Positions 7,818 to 16,478 of a stretch of DNA of 43,933 nt are shown piece after piece; positions within the stretch are counted from its first letter, which is position 1; each line of letters starts with the position of its first letter. The position numbers and the translations under genes were made by a program. The notes under the pieces were generated by a model, which worked only from the letters and a program-made list of their open reading frames with translations, was not told the DNA's origin and ran no database searches. This DNA is from Desulfobacterales bacterium. GTDB lineage: Bacteria > Desulfobacterota > Desulfobacteria > Desulfobacterales > CAFBRK01. The stretch spans positions 1 through 43,933 of the forward strand of contig JAIPEL010000021.1 in assembly GCA_021737185.1 (NCBI GenBank), given 5' to 3'.

Positions 7818-8975
7818 ATGAGAATTGGCATACCAAAAGAGATTTTAGCTGAAGAAAAAAGAGTGTCAGCTACACCGGATACCGTGAGAAAATATATTGC
7901 CATGGGCTTTGATGTATCGGTCGAATCATCAGCCGGCGAAGGCATTTTCTTGTCGGATGATGATTATCGAAGTGCAGGAGCAAGTATCCTATCCGATTCG
8001 GAGAGCCTGTTTGTCGAATCGGATATCGTTTTGAAAGTAAAGCAGCCTGTATTCAACGAAAATATTGGAAAACATGAAGTCAATATGCTGCGCGACGGCA
8101 GCATCCTGGTTACTTTTTTACACCCGGCGGCTCCGGAAAATCACGAAATGATCAAACGGCTCAAGGATAAAAATATCACGTCGTTTACCATGGATGGTAT
8201 CCCGCGGATCTCCCGCGCCCAGAGGATGGACGCCCTGTCATCCATGAGCTCGGTCACCGGATATAAGGCCGTGATCATGGCGGCCAATCAATTGCCAAAA
8301 TTCATTCCCATGATCGGGACCGCCATCGGTACGGTCAAACCTGCGCAGTTTCTTGTCATCGGTTCAGGAGTTGTCGGCCTGCAGGCGATCGCTACGGCCA
8401 AACGGCTCGGCGGCGTTGTCAAATCGCTGGATATCAGACAAAACGCCTGCACCGAAGCAGAGAGTCTGGGAGCCAAGGTGATTGAATTCGATATCCCGCA
8501 GGAAGTGGCCGTCGGAAGTGGGGGATATGCCAAATCCATAGAAAGTGAATGGTTGGTAATCGAGCGCAAGGTGATTTCGCCTCATATCGAAGAAGCTGAC
8601 GTGATCATCCTCAGCGCCTTGGTGCCCGGTGAGGTCGCCCCGATTCTGGTCACCGGCCAGATGGTTTCAACGATGAAGCCCGGTGCGGTGATTATGGATG
8701 TTTCGGTGGATCAAGGCGGCAACTGTGAAATCACCGAACCGGGAGGTTTCAGCCAAAAATTGGGGGTTCACATTTGCGGCATACAGAATATTCCAGGGCG
8801 AATGGCAGTACATGCAAGCTGGCTGTATGCGAACAACATGTACCACTATATGCTGAACCTCTTCGATAACGGCTCGGGGGAGCTCAATCTGGAAGACGAG
8901 ATCGTCAAAAGCTCCCTTGTCACCCATCAATCCGTGATCCACCACGAAGGCACGATCAAAGCCATGGGGTGTTAA
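7818..8975 (+). CDS. pntAA: NAD(P) transhydrogenase alpha subunit part 1 (domain I)
   Basis: A 385-residue soluble domain I of proton-translocating transhydrogenase, the NAD(H)-binding half that passes hydride to domain III. It is related to alanine dehydrogenase but carries transhydrogenase signatures: RIGIPKEI at the N-terminus, the dinucleotide-fold motif VIGSGVVGLQAIATAKRLG, an acidic residue at the end of the next strand (SLDIR) favouring NAD, and the RQNACTEAESLGA loop. The start at 7818 has AAAAGGAATAATC upstream; an in-frame ATG at 7776 is less likely. The alpha subunit is split, as in Rhodospirillum, with the membrane part encoded separately by the next gene. It would work at the cytoplasmic face of the inner membrane. 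Confidence 0.93.
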   Translation: MRIGIPKEILAEEKRVSATPDTVRKYIAMGFDVSVESSAGEGIFLSDDDYRSAGASILSDSESLFVESDIVLKVKQPVFNENIGKHEVNMLRDGSILVTFLHPAAPENHEMIKRLKDKNITSFTMDGIPRISRAQRMDALSSMSSVTGYKAVIMAANQLPKFIPMIGTAIGTVKPAQFLVIGSGVVGLQAIATAKRLGGVVKSLDIRQNACTEAESLGAKVIEFDIPQEVAVGSGGYAKSIESEWLVIERKVISPHIEEADVIILSALVPGEVAPILVTGQMVSTMKPGAVIMDVSVDQGGNCEITEPGGFSQKLGVHICGIQNIPGRMAVHASWLYANNMYHYMLNLFDNGSGELNLEDEIVKSSLVTHQSVIHHEGTIKAMGC

Positions 8976-9049
8976 TTAGCTCAACTTTCGGGTTTTATGA
9001 CGCCTCGAAATGGCCGGGCGAACCCGCAAACCGTAAGGTCGGTGTCAAC

Positions 9050-9343
9050 ATGACGAATTTACTTCTGATGGTGGGCGTCTTTCTGGCGTCCTTCGGGGTG
9101 GGGTACATGCTGATCTCAAAAGTCCCGACCCTTTTGCATACCCCCTTGATGTCGATGACCAATGCCATTTCGGCGGTGACGATTTTAGGGGCCCTGCTCC
9201 TTTTCGCGGTGCCTACGAATACCGCGCACACCGTATTGGGCGCCATCGCCATCACTGCCGCCTCGTTTAACGTCTACGGCGGCTTTTACATCACGGACCG
9301 AATGCTTGGGCTCTTCAGGGAAAAGGGATCCGATTCGAATTGA
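9050..9343 (+). CDS. pntAB: NAD(P) transhydrogenase alpha subunit part 2 (membrane)
   Basis: A 97-residue membrane protein forming the first helices of transhydrogenase domain II. The family hallmark SKVPTLLHTPLMSMTNAIS is present, with three to four hydrophobic segments spread over the chain. The ATG at 9050 (MTNLLLMVG) gives the normal PntAB length; an upstream in-frame start at 8969 would overlap pntAA and add unconserved residues. A gap of 366 bp containing a dispersed repeat separates it from pntB, although the three subunits are normally encoded almost back to back. Confidence 0.92.
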   Translation: MTNLLLMVGVFLASFGVGYMLISKVPTLLHTPLMSMTNAISAVTILGALLLFAVPTNTAHTVLGAIAITAASFNVYGGFYITDRMLGLFREKGSDSN

Positions 9344-9424
9344 CGCGCCGGCCCCGATGTCCCGCCAGCAGCCGGGATTTGATCCAGGGCCCGGAATGAC
9401 GGACTTGTGATGACGGAGTTTCAC

Positions 9425-9705
9425 ATAAGCCCCGCCGCTGGCGCGGCTTTCAGGGTTCGGGGTTCAGGGTTTGCCGGAAGGAATTCTATAGGAATTTTTT
9501 GGCCTGAGCCGACCAGTTTGATCAAATAGGAAACTGATGTCGAAGCCCCTGCCGGTGGAGGGACGCGCATTGTCGCGTCCGTGTCGCCGGTAATGAACAA
9601 AAGCCGGCCACGACGGAGCGTGGCCCTCCAACCGCCAAAACCCAAGGCGGGGGCAGGTCGGTTTTTACCGCCTACCTCGGTCGAAGGTTCATACGAAAAG
9701 AGCCC
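9425..9705 (-). repeat. Dispersed repeat family A, copy 2, inside the pnt operon
   Basis: Reverse-orientation copy of the family. It starts with GCCGCTGGCGCGGC, passes through a CAGGGTT-type stretch and an ATTCTATAGGAAT palindrome, and carries both signature hairpins (about 9563-9590 and 9603-9632). The match with the copy at 26035-26332 runs nearly full length, including the outer CCCTGAA tract. It separates pntAB from pntB without adding a stop-prone gene, so transcription presumably reads through it. Confidence 0.85.
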
Positions 9706-9709
9706 GCTC

Positions 9710-11710
9710 ATGACCTTTCTTATCGATTTCTTCATCATTTCTGTCCTCATCTTCGGCATCGCCCTTTTCCGGGAACCGCTCAAGGCAAGGTTCGGCAACT
9801 GGACGGCGGCCTTCGCGCTGCTATGCGCATTGGGATTGGTGCTTTACCGCAACGGGATCATCGATGTCGGCACGGTTCTCATCGCATTGTTGGTGGGCGC
9901 CGTCTTGGGACACGCCGTGGCCCGGGCGGCCAGCATGATCCAAATCCCGTCCATCGTGGCGTTTCAGCATGGTGCCGGCGGGGTGGCGGCCTTTCTGGTT
10001 TCGTTTGTCGAACTGACCCGCGGCGACCACGCGCTGTCGCTGGTCAACGAAATCTCCGGGGTGCTGGGCTTGACCATTGGGGCCTTGACCTTCAGCGGCA
10101 GCATGATCGCCAGCGCCAAACTGGCGAACAAGATGCGCCAGGCGCCGCAAATTCTTCCGGCCCACACGCTGTTGCTGCTTTCCAATGCGGCCTTGCTTGC
10201 GATGGTGGGGAGCGCATCCTTTTTCGTATCTTCCCAGGCGGCGACATTCCTGTTTGTTGCTCAGATCCTGCTAGCCGCCTCGTTTGGTATCCTGTTTTCC
10301 ATCCGCATTGGGGGCGCCGACATGCCGGTTCTGATATCCTTTCTGAACGCCACGGCGGGTTTTGCGGCGGCATTGTGCGGGATGGTGATCGAAAACCAGC
10401 TTCTGATCGCGTTCGGAGCGACGGTGGCGGCATCCGGGTCCATACTGACCCATGTCATGTGCAAGGCCATGAACCGAACCATCGCACACATATTTTTGCC
10501 GAACCTCAAAAAGCAGCCATTGTCCGCGCCGAAGACGACAGATTCAGCCGAACCGGCATTCAGCTTGAAGGCAAAGTCCTCAGGCAACGAAAACGATCTG
10601 AAGAGGGCGGCCGCCATCTTGAAAGAGGCCCAGAAGGTGGTCTTCGTGCCGGGCTACGGCATGGCCCTGGCCAAGGCCCAGCAGGAGGTCGCTGCCCTTG
10701 CAACCCGTTTGATGGGGATGGGAATAGAGGTCAAATACGCCATTCACCCGGTGGCCGGCAGGATGCCGGGACACATGAATGTGCTTCTGGCCGAGGCCGG
10801 CATCGACTACGACATGCTCGTCGAGATGGACGAAATCAATCCCCACTTTCATTTCACCGATGCCGCGGTCATTGTCGGTGCCTGCGATGTGGTCAATCCG
10901 TCGGCCAATGAAACCGAAGGGACCCCGATATCGGGCATGCCGATTTTGATGGCCCAAAATGCGAAGAACATCATCTGCTGCAACTTCGACAAGAAGCCCG
11001 GCTATTCCGGAGTCGAAAATTCGTTATACGGCAGAGAAAATACCATTATGCTGCTCGGAGATGCGAACAAGACGATCCGCGATCTTTCGAGGTGTTTGAA
11101 CAACGGCAAGCCGGAAACCACCGGTGAAACGAAAAGTTCGGGCGATATCACCCTTGAAGCGGCAACAGCGCTGGCCTGCGCCAAAAAGGTGATCATCATC
11201 CCGGGCTACGGCATGGCGTTGGCCAAGGCCCAGTTTACAATTGCAGAATTGGCTGCGCTTCTGACCGAAATGGGAGTGGAAGTGAAGTACGCCATTCATC
11301 CGGTGGCCGGAAGAATGCCGGGACATATGAACGTCATATTGGCCGAGGCGGAAGTCGAGTATGATGACCTTCTCGAACTCGAAGAAGTGAATCCTTTGTT
11401 TGGGGAAACGGATGTCGCGTTGGTCATTGGGGCCTGCGACGTCGTGAATCCGGCAGCCATGCAAATGGAAGGGACCCCGATATCCGGAATGCCGATTTTA
11501 CTGGCCCATGAAGCAAAAAAAATTATTGTGTGCAATTTAGACGAAAAACCGGGCTATTCGGGCGTTGGCAATCCTCTTTATGCGAACCCAAACACCATTA
11601 TGATGCTGGGCGACGCAAAAGCTTCGGCAAACGCGTTGATTTCCTCTTTATCACGATCCGTCGGCATCACTCACCATGCCACCCATGGACAGGAAAGGAC
11701 TGGGCTATGA
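9710..11710 (+). CDS. pntB: NAD(P) transhydrogenase beta subunit with two tandem domain III copies
   Basis: A 666-residue PntB, versus about 460 normally. Residues about 1-265 are the membrane domain II (conserved VAFQHGAGG with its His; [22 protein letters not shown]). Two complete nucleotide-binding domain III modules then follow (about 290-467 and 480-666), each with [42 protein letters not shown] and the C-terminal LLGDA/MLGDA strand. In E. coli the segment KRS before GYAG holds the NADP 2'-phosphate; here both copies read differently (N425-F-D and N609-L-D before KPGYSG). The frame is open upstream into the repeat, so the ATG at 9710 (MTFLIDFF) is the first plausible start. It ends overlapping the next ATG. 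This is a standard proton-pump beta subunit by homology; the consequence of the doubling is unknown. Confidence 0.92.
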   Translation: MTFLIDFFIISVLIFGIALFREPLKARFGNWTAAFALLCALGLVLYRNGIIDVGTVLIALLVGAVLGHAVARAASMIQIPSIVAFQHGAGGVAAFLVSFVELTRGDHALSLVNEISGVLGLTIGALTFSGSMIASAKLANKMRQAPQILPAHTLLLLSNAALLAMVGSASFFVSSQAATFLFVAQILLAASFGILFSIRIGGADMPVLISFLNATAGFAAALCGMVIENQLLIAFGATVAASGSILTHVMCKAMNRTIAHIFLPNLKKQPLSAPKTTDSAEPAFSLKAKSSGNENDLKRAAAILKEAQKVVFVPGYGMALAKAQQEVAALATRLMGMGIEVKYAIHPVAGRMPGHMNVLLAEAGIDYDMLVEMDEINPHFHFTDAAVIVGACDVVNPSANETEGTPISGMPILMAQNAKNIICCNFDKKPGYSGVENSLYGRENTIMLLGDANKTIRDLSRCLNNGKPETTGETKSSGDITLEAATALACAKKVIIIPGYGMALAKAQFTIAELAALLTEMGVEVKYAIHPVAGRMPGHMNVILAEAEVEYDDLLELEEVNPLFGETDVALVIGACDVVNPAAMQMEGTPISGMPILLAHEAKKIIVCNLDEKPGYSGVGNPLYANPNTIMMLGDAKASANALISSLSRSVGITHHATHGQERTGL

Positions 11711-12816
11711 AGCTCTTTGCATCGATGGAAGAACGCAACCATGAGCAGGTCATTTTCATCAACCATCTCGAATCCGGATTAAAGGGGATTATCGCGATTC
11801 ATAGCACGATTCTCGGCCCGGCACTGGGTGGGACGCGGATGTGGCAGTACGAGAACGAGGAGGCAGCATTAAAGGACGTTCTTCGTCTTTCCCGTGGAAT
11901 GACGTATAAGGCCTCGGCCGCCGGGTTGAACCTCGGGGGTGGAAAGGCGGTGATCATCGGAAATCCCAAAACCGACAAGACTGAAAAGCTGTTTCGGGCC
12001 TTCGGTCGTTTCATTCATGGGTTGAGCGGAAGATACATAACAGCGGAGGATGTGGGAACGTCGGTCAAGGACATGGAATGGGTTCGGATGGAAACGGATT
12101 TTGTCACGGGCATCGATGAAGCGCTGGGGGGAAGCGGGGACCCCTCCCCGGTGACGGCCATCGGGACGTATTACGGGATCAAGGCGACGGCAAAAAAAGT
12201 GTGGGGCAGCGATTCTTTGGCTGGAAAGACGGTGGCGGTCCAAGGTTTGGGCCATGTAGGATATCACCTGATCAATCACCTTCAAAAGGAGGGGGTCAAT
12301 CTGATCGTTGCCGATATCGACGAAGCCGCAACGAAACGCGTTGTCGATGAGTTCGGCGTAAAAGCGATCGGCGCCGATGAAATATACGGCGTGGAAGCCG
12401 ATATTTTCTCACCCTGTGCTCTTGGGGCTGTCGTCAACGACGAGACCATCCCTAAGTTTAGATTCAAGATCATTGCCGGAGCCGCGAACAATCAGCTAGC
12501 CGTAGAGGACAAACACGGAAAAGCGCTTCGCGACAGGGGGATACTGTATGCCCCCGATTACGTGATCAACTCCGGAGGACTGATCAACGTGGCCAACGAA
12601 CTGGAAGGCTACCACCGGCAAAGAGCCTTGAACCAGGCAATGGGTATTTATGACATTCTCCTTCAAGTTTTCGATATCGCGGAAAAAGAGAATATATCCA
12701 CCCATGCGGCCTCCAATCACCTAGCTGAAAAACGGCTCCAAGACGTGGCGGCCGTAAGGCGCATTCATACTCAGCGGACCGTCATCCACCGGGACCGCAG
12801 AAGAAACGCAAACTAA
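11707..12816 (+). CDS. Leucine-type (Glu/Leu/Phe/Val) dehydrogenase
   Basis: A 369-residue NAD-dependent amino acid dehydrogenase, oxidatively deaminating a branched-chain or related amino acid to the 2-oxo acid, ammonia and NADH. It has the N-terminal catalytic region with [10 protein letters not shown], substrate-side Lys in MTYKAS and catalytic Lys80 in [10 protein letters not shown], the YITAEDVGT segment, and a Rossmann fold with GLGHVG followed by VADID, whose acidic end favours NAD. The ATG overlaps the pntB stop as ATGA with GGAAAGG upstream, so translation is probably coupled. Being co-transcribed with transhydrogenase suggests the NADH formed feeds that enzyme. The C-terminus is Arg-rich and a little unusual. 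Leucine versus valine or phenylalanine specificity cannot be read by eye. Confidence 0.88.
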   Translation: MKLFASMEERNHEQVIFINHLESGLKGIIAIHSTILGPALGGTRMWQYENEEAALKDVLRLSRGMTYKASAAGLNLGGGKAVIIGNPKTDKTEKLFRAFGRFIHGLSGRYITAEDVGTSVKDMEWVRMETDFVTGIDEALGGSGDPSPVTAIGTYYGIKATAKKVWGSDSLAGKTVAVQGLGHVGYHLINHLQKEGVNLIVADIDEAATKRVVDEFGVKAIGADEIYGVEADIFSPCALGAVVNDETIPKFRFKIIAGAANNQLAVEDKHGKALRDRGILYAPDYVINSGGLINVANELEGYHRQRALNQAMGIYDILLQVFDIAEKENISTHAASNHLAEKRLQDVAAVRRIHTQRTVIHRDRRRNAN

Positions 12817-12972
12817 CGGGGCATCATGGCTGGAGAGCCGTGACGGCTGGCATGTGGACAAGAAAAAAGGCCCGGATGGAGGCCTAAAACCGAACAGGGT
12901 GCTGATCGGATCAGCCGGTGCTCATGTGAAACTTTGTCTGGGGGAAAAAAGGCGAAACAAACAGGCCGCACT

Positions 12973-13338
12973 TTACATCGTGTTGTACGTCCAGACGACT
13001 TCTTCATTCAACACCCGAGCAAACCGGCCGCCTTTGGAGGATAGCTTCTCCCATTCCCCCAATGTATAAACGAGGATTTCTGCCGGTACCGGCAGGCGGC
13101 TGAGATCCCATTCGATGGGACGGCGCTCGAACGGTTCGTTCGTTTCTTTTACGACCGCGATCAGGTCGAGATCGCTTCCGACCCCCCAGTCTCCGCGTGC
13201 GTAGGATCCGAAATATCCGATGGCAGCAATGTCAGGCCGCTTCTTCACCTGTTCGGCGGTCCAGGACCGCACTGCCCGGTCTATCGCATCGGCGCTAGGC
13301 CATTTGAGAACGGACGAATTCAAGGATCTCACCGGCAT
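12973..13338 (-). CDS. MNT-type nucleotidyltransferase (antitoxin candidate)
   Basis: About 121 residues forming a minimal nucleotidyltransferase. The motif G-S-Y-A-R-G followed by SDLDLIAV carries the two metal-binding Asp residues, and WDLSRLPVPAEILVYT gives the later strand. It overlaps the end of the HEPN gene by 44 bases, as expected for a HEPN/MNT toxin-antitoxin pair in which MNT neutralises HEPN, in studied cases by adding AMP groups. The start is uncertain: ATG 13338 is used here, and a TTG at 13323 has a better-placed GGTGAG. Longer in-frame starts would lie deep inside the partner gene. Confidence 0.82.
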   Translation of the reverse strand: MPVRSLNSSVLKWPSADAIDRAVRSWTAEQVKKRPDIAAIGYFGSYARGDWGVGSDLDLIAVVKETNEPFERRPIEWDLSRLPVPAEILVYTLGEWEKLSSKGGRFARVLNEEVVWTYNTM

Positions 13339-13678
13339 AGTCGATCGCATCCCTGCTTTGAATTTTGCCGTAGTGCTCAAACGGCGCGCCTTCCGGGTGA
13401 CCGTTGGCATATCGGGTCGGAATATAGAAGCCGTCCAGGACTTTGGCTTTGTCGATCAGATCTGTTGAAACGGAAAACGGAAGTTCATGCAGAAGCCGGG
13501 CAACCACATGGCCCCAGGCTTCCTGCTTCAGAAACAGGTGCAGTGCTTTTACGGCTTTTTCAGCGGACTGGTGCGCGGCGAAACATGCCCATTCATGCCG
13601 GTTCTCCTTCTGGGAAGACTTTGCCTGCTCCAGGTCCCGTTCTGCCTGGTCCAACCAATCTCGGGAACGATCCGCCAT
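13295..13678 (-). CDS. HEPN domain protein (toxin candidate)
   Basis: A 127-residue HEPN-domain protein of the PF05168 type, all-helical, with the characteristic stretch ACFAAHQSAEKAVKALHLFLK and GHVVARLLHEL. HEPN partners of MNT proteins can act as RNases in toxin-antitoxin or abortive-infection modules. The classical R-x4-6-H catalytic motif is not evident: the candidate R and H pairs have the wrong spacing (R-x8-H at NRHEWACFAAH, R-x2-H at ARLLHE). RNase activity is therefore doubtful from sequence alone. The ATG at 13678 follows GGAAAAACCCC. The pair sits alone between the leucine dehydrogenase and the ABC exporter. Confidence 0.85.
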   Translation of the reverse strand: MADRSRDWLDQAERDLEQAKSSQKENRHEWACFAAHQSAEKAVKALHLFLKQEAWGHVVARLLHELPFSVSTDLIDKAKVLDGFYIPTRYANGHPEGAPFEHYGKIQSRDAIDYAGEILEFVRSQMA

Positions 13679-13770
13679 GGGGTTTTTCCATTATTTTAGC
13701 AATTAATTTCAATAGTTTTTTGTCGATATCACGATGCCACAGCCATGGCAAGACTTTGAGCGTTGCCTCA

Positions 13771-14556
13771 TTACTTGATAAGTCTGCGCCGCATGGCCGC
13801 CAAAGCGGCCAGAGTGAAAACCACCGAAAACACGACAAGATAGGCCAGGCTCAGAAGACTGGAGGTTTCATGGGCGCCGAGGCCGAAGCCGCGGACCATC
13901 TCCACCAGGTGGTGCAAGGGAAAGGCCAGGGCCAGAGGCCGGGCCCAGGCCGGAAGGTTGGAGACCGGGAAAAAGGTGCCGGAAAACAGAAACATCGGGG
14001 TGATGAACAGAAAGATCGGCAAATTGAACATCTCGATGCTCGGGGTGACGCCGGTAAAAAACAGGCCCACCGCGCCGAAGGCCAGGCCCCCGAGCAGGGC
14101 GGTCGGCAGGATCAGGAGCCCCGCGGGAAAATCCACGAACCCGAGCACACCCAAGACGGTCATCATGATGGCGGCAGCGGCCGTTGCCTTGGTGGCGCTC
14201 CAGACGATTTCGGCGATGATGATTTCCTCCAGGGAAAGGGGCGTTGCCAGCATTCCGTCAAACGTCTTCTGGTAGTACATCCGGACAAAGGACGCGTAGG
14301 TGGTTTCGAAAAAAGCGTTGTACATCACGGCCACGGCGATGAGCGCCGGGGCCATGAACTGGGTGTAGGAAAAATCCGCGCCGGCATAGGAAACGGCGTC
14401 GATTATCCCCGAGAACCCGAGGCCGAAGGCCAGGATGAACAGCATCGGTTCTAGAAGCGGCGTGATGAAGCTCACCTTCCAGATCTTTTGGTAGGTGACC
14501 AGGTTTCGCTTCCACACCTTGAAAAACCGCCAGGAGATGGTGTCGAGTCGGATCAT
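13771..14556 (-). CDS. ABC-2 type transporter permease (NodJ-like)
   Basis: A 261-residue integral membrane protein with six predicted helices, the membrane half of an ABC-2 exporter. The segment FLFSGTFFPVSNLPAW followed by LPLHHLVE-like LAFPLHHLVEMVRG is typical of the NodJ/DrrB subfamily. The ATG at 14556 overlaps the TGA of the ATPase gene (ATGA), so the two are translationally coupled; the longer open frame to 15252 is antiparallel overlap with the ATPase gene and is not used. The substrate is unknown; relatives export lipo-oligosaccharides, drugs or polysaccharide. Confidence 0.88.
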   Translation of the reverse strand: MIRLDTISWRFFKVWKRNLVTYQKIWKVSFITPLLEPMLFILAFGLGFSGIIDAVSYAGADFSYTQFMAPALIAVAVMYNAFFETTYASFVRMYYQKTFDGMLATPLSLEEIIIAEIVWSATKATAAAAIMMTVLGVLGFVDFPAGLLILPTALLGGLAFGAVGLFFTGVTPSIEMFNLPIFLFITPMFLFSGTFFPVSNLPAWARPLALAFPLHHLVEMVRGFGLGAHETSSLLSLAYLVVFSVVFTLAALAAMRRRLIK

Positions 14557-15518
14557 TCCCGAAGCTCCCTTCCGGTGAGGCGCAGGAACACGTCCTCCAG
14601 GGTTCCGTTTCGAAACGTGCATTTGTCCATGCAGAATTTCTCCCGGATGGTGTCGTTGATGGACGCATCCTCCGATGTATACAGGATCAGCCGGTGCTCT
14701 AAGTCCTCGTGGGCGATGTTTCTGTCGACCACGAACTTTCGAAGCGACTCGTCGGGTCCTTCCACCTCGATGACGTGGCGGCCGGCATGTTCGGCGATGA
14801 GCGACTCGGGGCTGCCTTCGACCAGGATTTTGCCGTGGTCGACGATGACCAGCCGGTCGCAGAGCTGGGCGGCTTCTTCCATGTAGTGGGTGGTGATCAC
14901 CACGGTGATGCCGCTTCGCTTCAGGGCGTCGAGTTTGTCCCAGAGCTGGTGCCGGGACTGGGGATCGAGGCCGGTGGTCGGCTCGTCCAAGACCAGCAGG
15001 TCGGGCCGATTGATCAGTGCCCGGGCCAGGATCAGCCGGCGGGCCATTCCTCCGGACAGTTCGGCCACCTTGGCGTGTTTCTTGTGGGACAGGGCGAAAA
15101 ACTCGAGCAGTTCTTCGGCCCGGTTGCGGGCCTCGTCCGGCGGAACGGAAAAGTAGCCGGCAAAGATATGAAGATTCTGCACCACGGACAGGTCCGGATC
15201 GAGGGTGTTTTCCTGGTGGCAGACGCCGATGCGGGCTTTGACTTCGCGCCATCCGTCTTCGATGTTGATGCCGAACACCCGGATGACCCCCGCAGAAGGC
15301 GGGGAAAAGCCGTAGAGCATCCGAATGGTGGAAGTCTTCCCCGCTCCGTTTGGCCCCAGAAGACCGAAGAACTCTCCCTTGGCCACTGAAAAGGAGACGC
15401 CGTCCACGGCCGTGACCTTTCCGAACCGTTTGTAGAGATTTTCGACCTGAATGATGTGTTCCACGTACCGACCGTTTCCGCTTCCAAATGCGAGGCGGGG
15501 TGTATGTCCGCCCGTCAT
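14553..15518 (-). CDS. ABC transporter ATP-binding protein (NodI-like)
   Basis: The ATPase subunit of the exporter, 321 residues if begun at 15518. All motifs are present: Walker A GPNGAGKT, Q-loop VCHQENTLDP, signature LSGGMARR, Walker B LLVLDEPTTGLDP, and the switch His in ITTHYMEEA. A C-terminal DUF4162-like extension follows (about 220-321). The first ~18 residues are unconserved; a GTG at 15464 just before VEHIIQVENLYKRFG with purine-rich GGAAGCGGAAACGG upstream is an equally good start. It pairs with the NodJ-like permease directly downstream. Confidence 0.9.
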   Translation of the reverse strand: MTGGHTPRLAFGSGNGRYVEHIIQVENLYKRFGKVTAVDGVSFSVAKGEFFGLLGPNGAGKTSTIRMLYGFSPPSAGVIRVFGINIEDGWREVKARIGVCHQENTLDPDLSVVQNLHIFAGYFSVPPDEARNRAEELLEFFALSHKKHAKVAELSGGMARRLILARALINRPDLLVLDEPTTGLDPQSRHQLWDKLDALKRSGITVVITTHYMEEAAQLCDRLVIVDHGKILVEGSPESLIAEHAGRHVIEVEGPDESLRKFVVDRNIAHEDLEHRLILYTSEDASINDTIREKFCMDKCTFRNGTLEDVFLRLTGRELRE

Positions 15519-15617
15519 GTTCCGTTATATGATGGTAAACCGATTAAAAAACGATAAGTCCGAAAGCCGGAAAGTGAAGGGCCTGCCGTCGTTATGCTCC
15601 GGTGAACAGCCAACGGT

Positions 15618-16157
15618 TTATCGGCTCAGCAGCTCGTTGACGATAGCCGCGATTACCTCCTCCGGCGACAGGATGTCGCAGTCGATGCGCATGTCCTCGT
15701 AGCGGCGATACAATGGGCTTCTTTCCCGGTAAAGATCGGCCACGGTCTGTCCGGGTGCCCGGACCACCCCCCGGGCGTCCATGTTGTCGAGGCGCTGCTT
15801 CAAAAGGGACGGTTCAAGGTCGAGATGGACGATGACGGCGCCGTCGCGCAGGTGGGTCATGGCTCTTTCGCTGTAGACTACGCTGCCTCCGGTGGCGATG
15901 ACGCACCCGGCAGGAGAGATCGAAAGGACGTGCTGCTCCTCGATCCGGCAAAATCCGGCGAGACTTTCCCGCTGAATGATCTCGGACAGCCGCAGTCCCT
16001 CCAGTGTCTGGATATGGACATCGGTGTCGAGAAAGCCGAGGCCGAGACGCTTGGCCAGCAGCACCCCGGCCGTGCTTTTCCCCACCCCCGGCATGCCGAT
16101 CAGGACAACACCTGTTTTATCCGGTCGTCTAACGTTTCTCATCTGAAACTTCATCAT
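15618..16157 (-). CDS. aroK: Shikimate kinase
   Basis: A 179-residue P-loop kinase phosphorylating shikimate in aromatic amino acid synthesis. Visible: Walker A GMPGVGKST, LDTDVHIQ (Asp pair near Mg and shikimate), CRIEE in place of the usual FR-x2-E, ATGGSVV (family normally GGG), and a lid/adenine region with RERSPLYRR. The GGS change and the altered FR-x2-E motif mean another small-molecule kinase is possible, so the symbol is tentative. Three ATGs compete for the start (16157, 16154, 16142); none has a well-spaced ribosome-binding site, and a repeat lies directly upstream. Confidence 0.75.
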   Translation of the reverse strand: MMKFQMRNVRRPDKTGVVLIGMPGVGKSTAGVLLAKRLGLGFLDTDVHIQTLEGLRLSEIIQRESLAGFCRIEEQHVLSISPAGCVIATGGSVVYSERAMTHLRDGAVIVHLDLEPSLLKQRLDNMDARGVVRAPGQTVADLYRERSPLYRRYEDMRIDCDILSPEEVIAAIVNELLSR

Positions 16158-16330
16158 TCCCAGCCCGTCATCCCCCGCCAGAGGGGGGGATCCAGAAATA
16201 CCTGGATTCCCCCGGATCGAGTCCGGGGCAAGCTTTTTTGATCTGGCATCCAGAAGTGTTAGAAATTACTGGATTCCCGCCTACGCGGGAATGACAAAAA
16301 AGGGAAATTCGGACTTTTTACGAAGGCATC
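16158..16330. repeat. Tandem dispersed repeats (family B and relatives)
   Basis: Two units. About 16165-16240 has CATCCCCCGCCAGAGGGGGG and CCCCCGGATCGAGTCCGGGG hairpins. About 16263-16325 has CTGGATTCCCGCCTACGCGG then AATGACAAAAAAGGG and TTTTTACGAA, a close copy of 1941-2000. A fragment of family A (GACCAGCGGCGGGGCTCGTA) follows at about 16368. Confidence 0.7.
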
Positions 16331-16433
16331 AATCTTGAATCTTGAATTTGGAATCTCGAATCGGCCTGACCAGCGGCGGGGCTCGTATGCCACTTCGCCT
16401 GAAGCAGACGTTTTTGTAGGGTACGATCTCCGT

Positions 16434-16478
16434 ATGCGGCGCAGCCGCATCAAAATAAACTCGCGCAGCGAGTTTATT
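16434..16478. terminator. Double hairpin over racemase stop codon
   Basis: Stem 16434-16440/16444-16450 (7 bp, loop GCA) and stem 16454-16464/16468-16478 (11 bp, loop GCA). The second stem contains the TAA stop (16474-16476) of the racemase gene on the minus strand. Same architecture as 18935-18977 and 23668-23714. Confidence 0.65.

Noticed and set aside
8981-8996. Sixteen-base string CTCAACTTTCGGGTTT shared with 22911-22926
   Set aside because: A single shared 16-mer is not far from chance in 44 kb, and flanks do not match.
13465-14454. Long open frame on the plus strand across the HEPN gene and ABC permease
   Set aside because: Low-complexity His/Gln/Gly/Arg-rich translation antisense to two well-supported genes.
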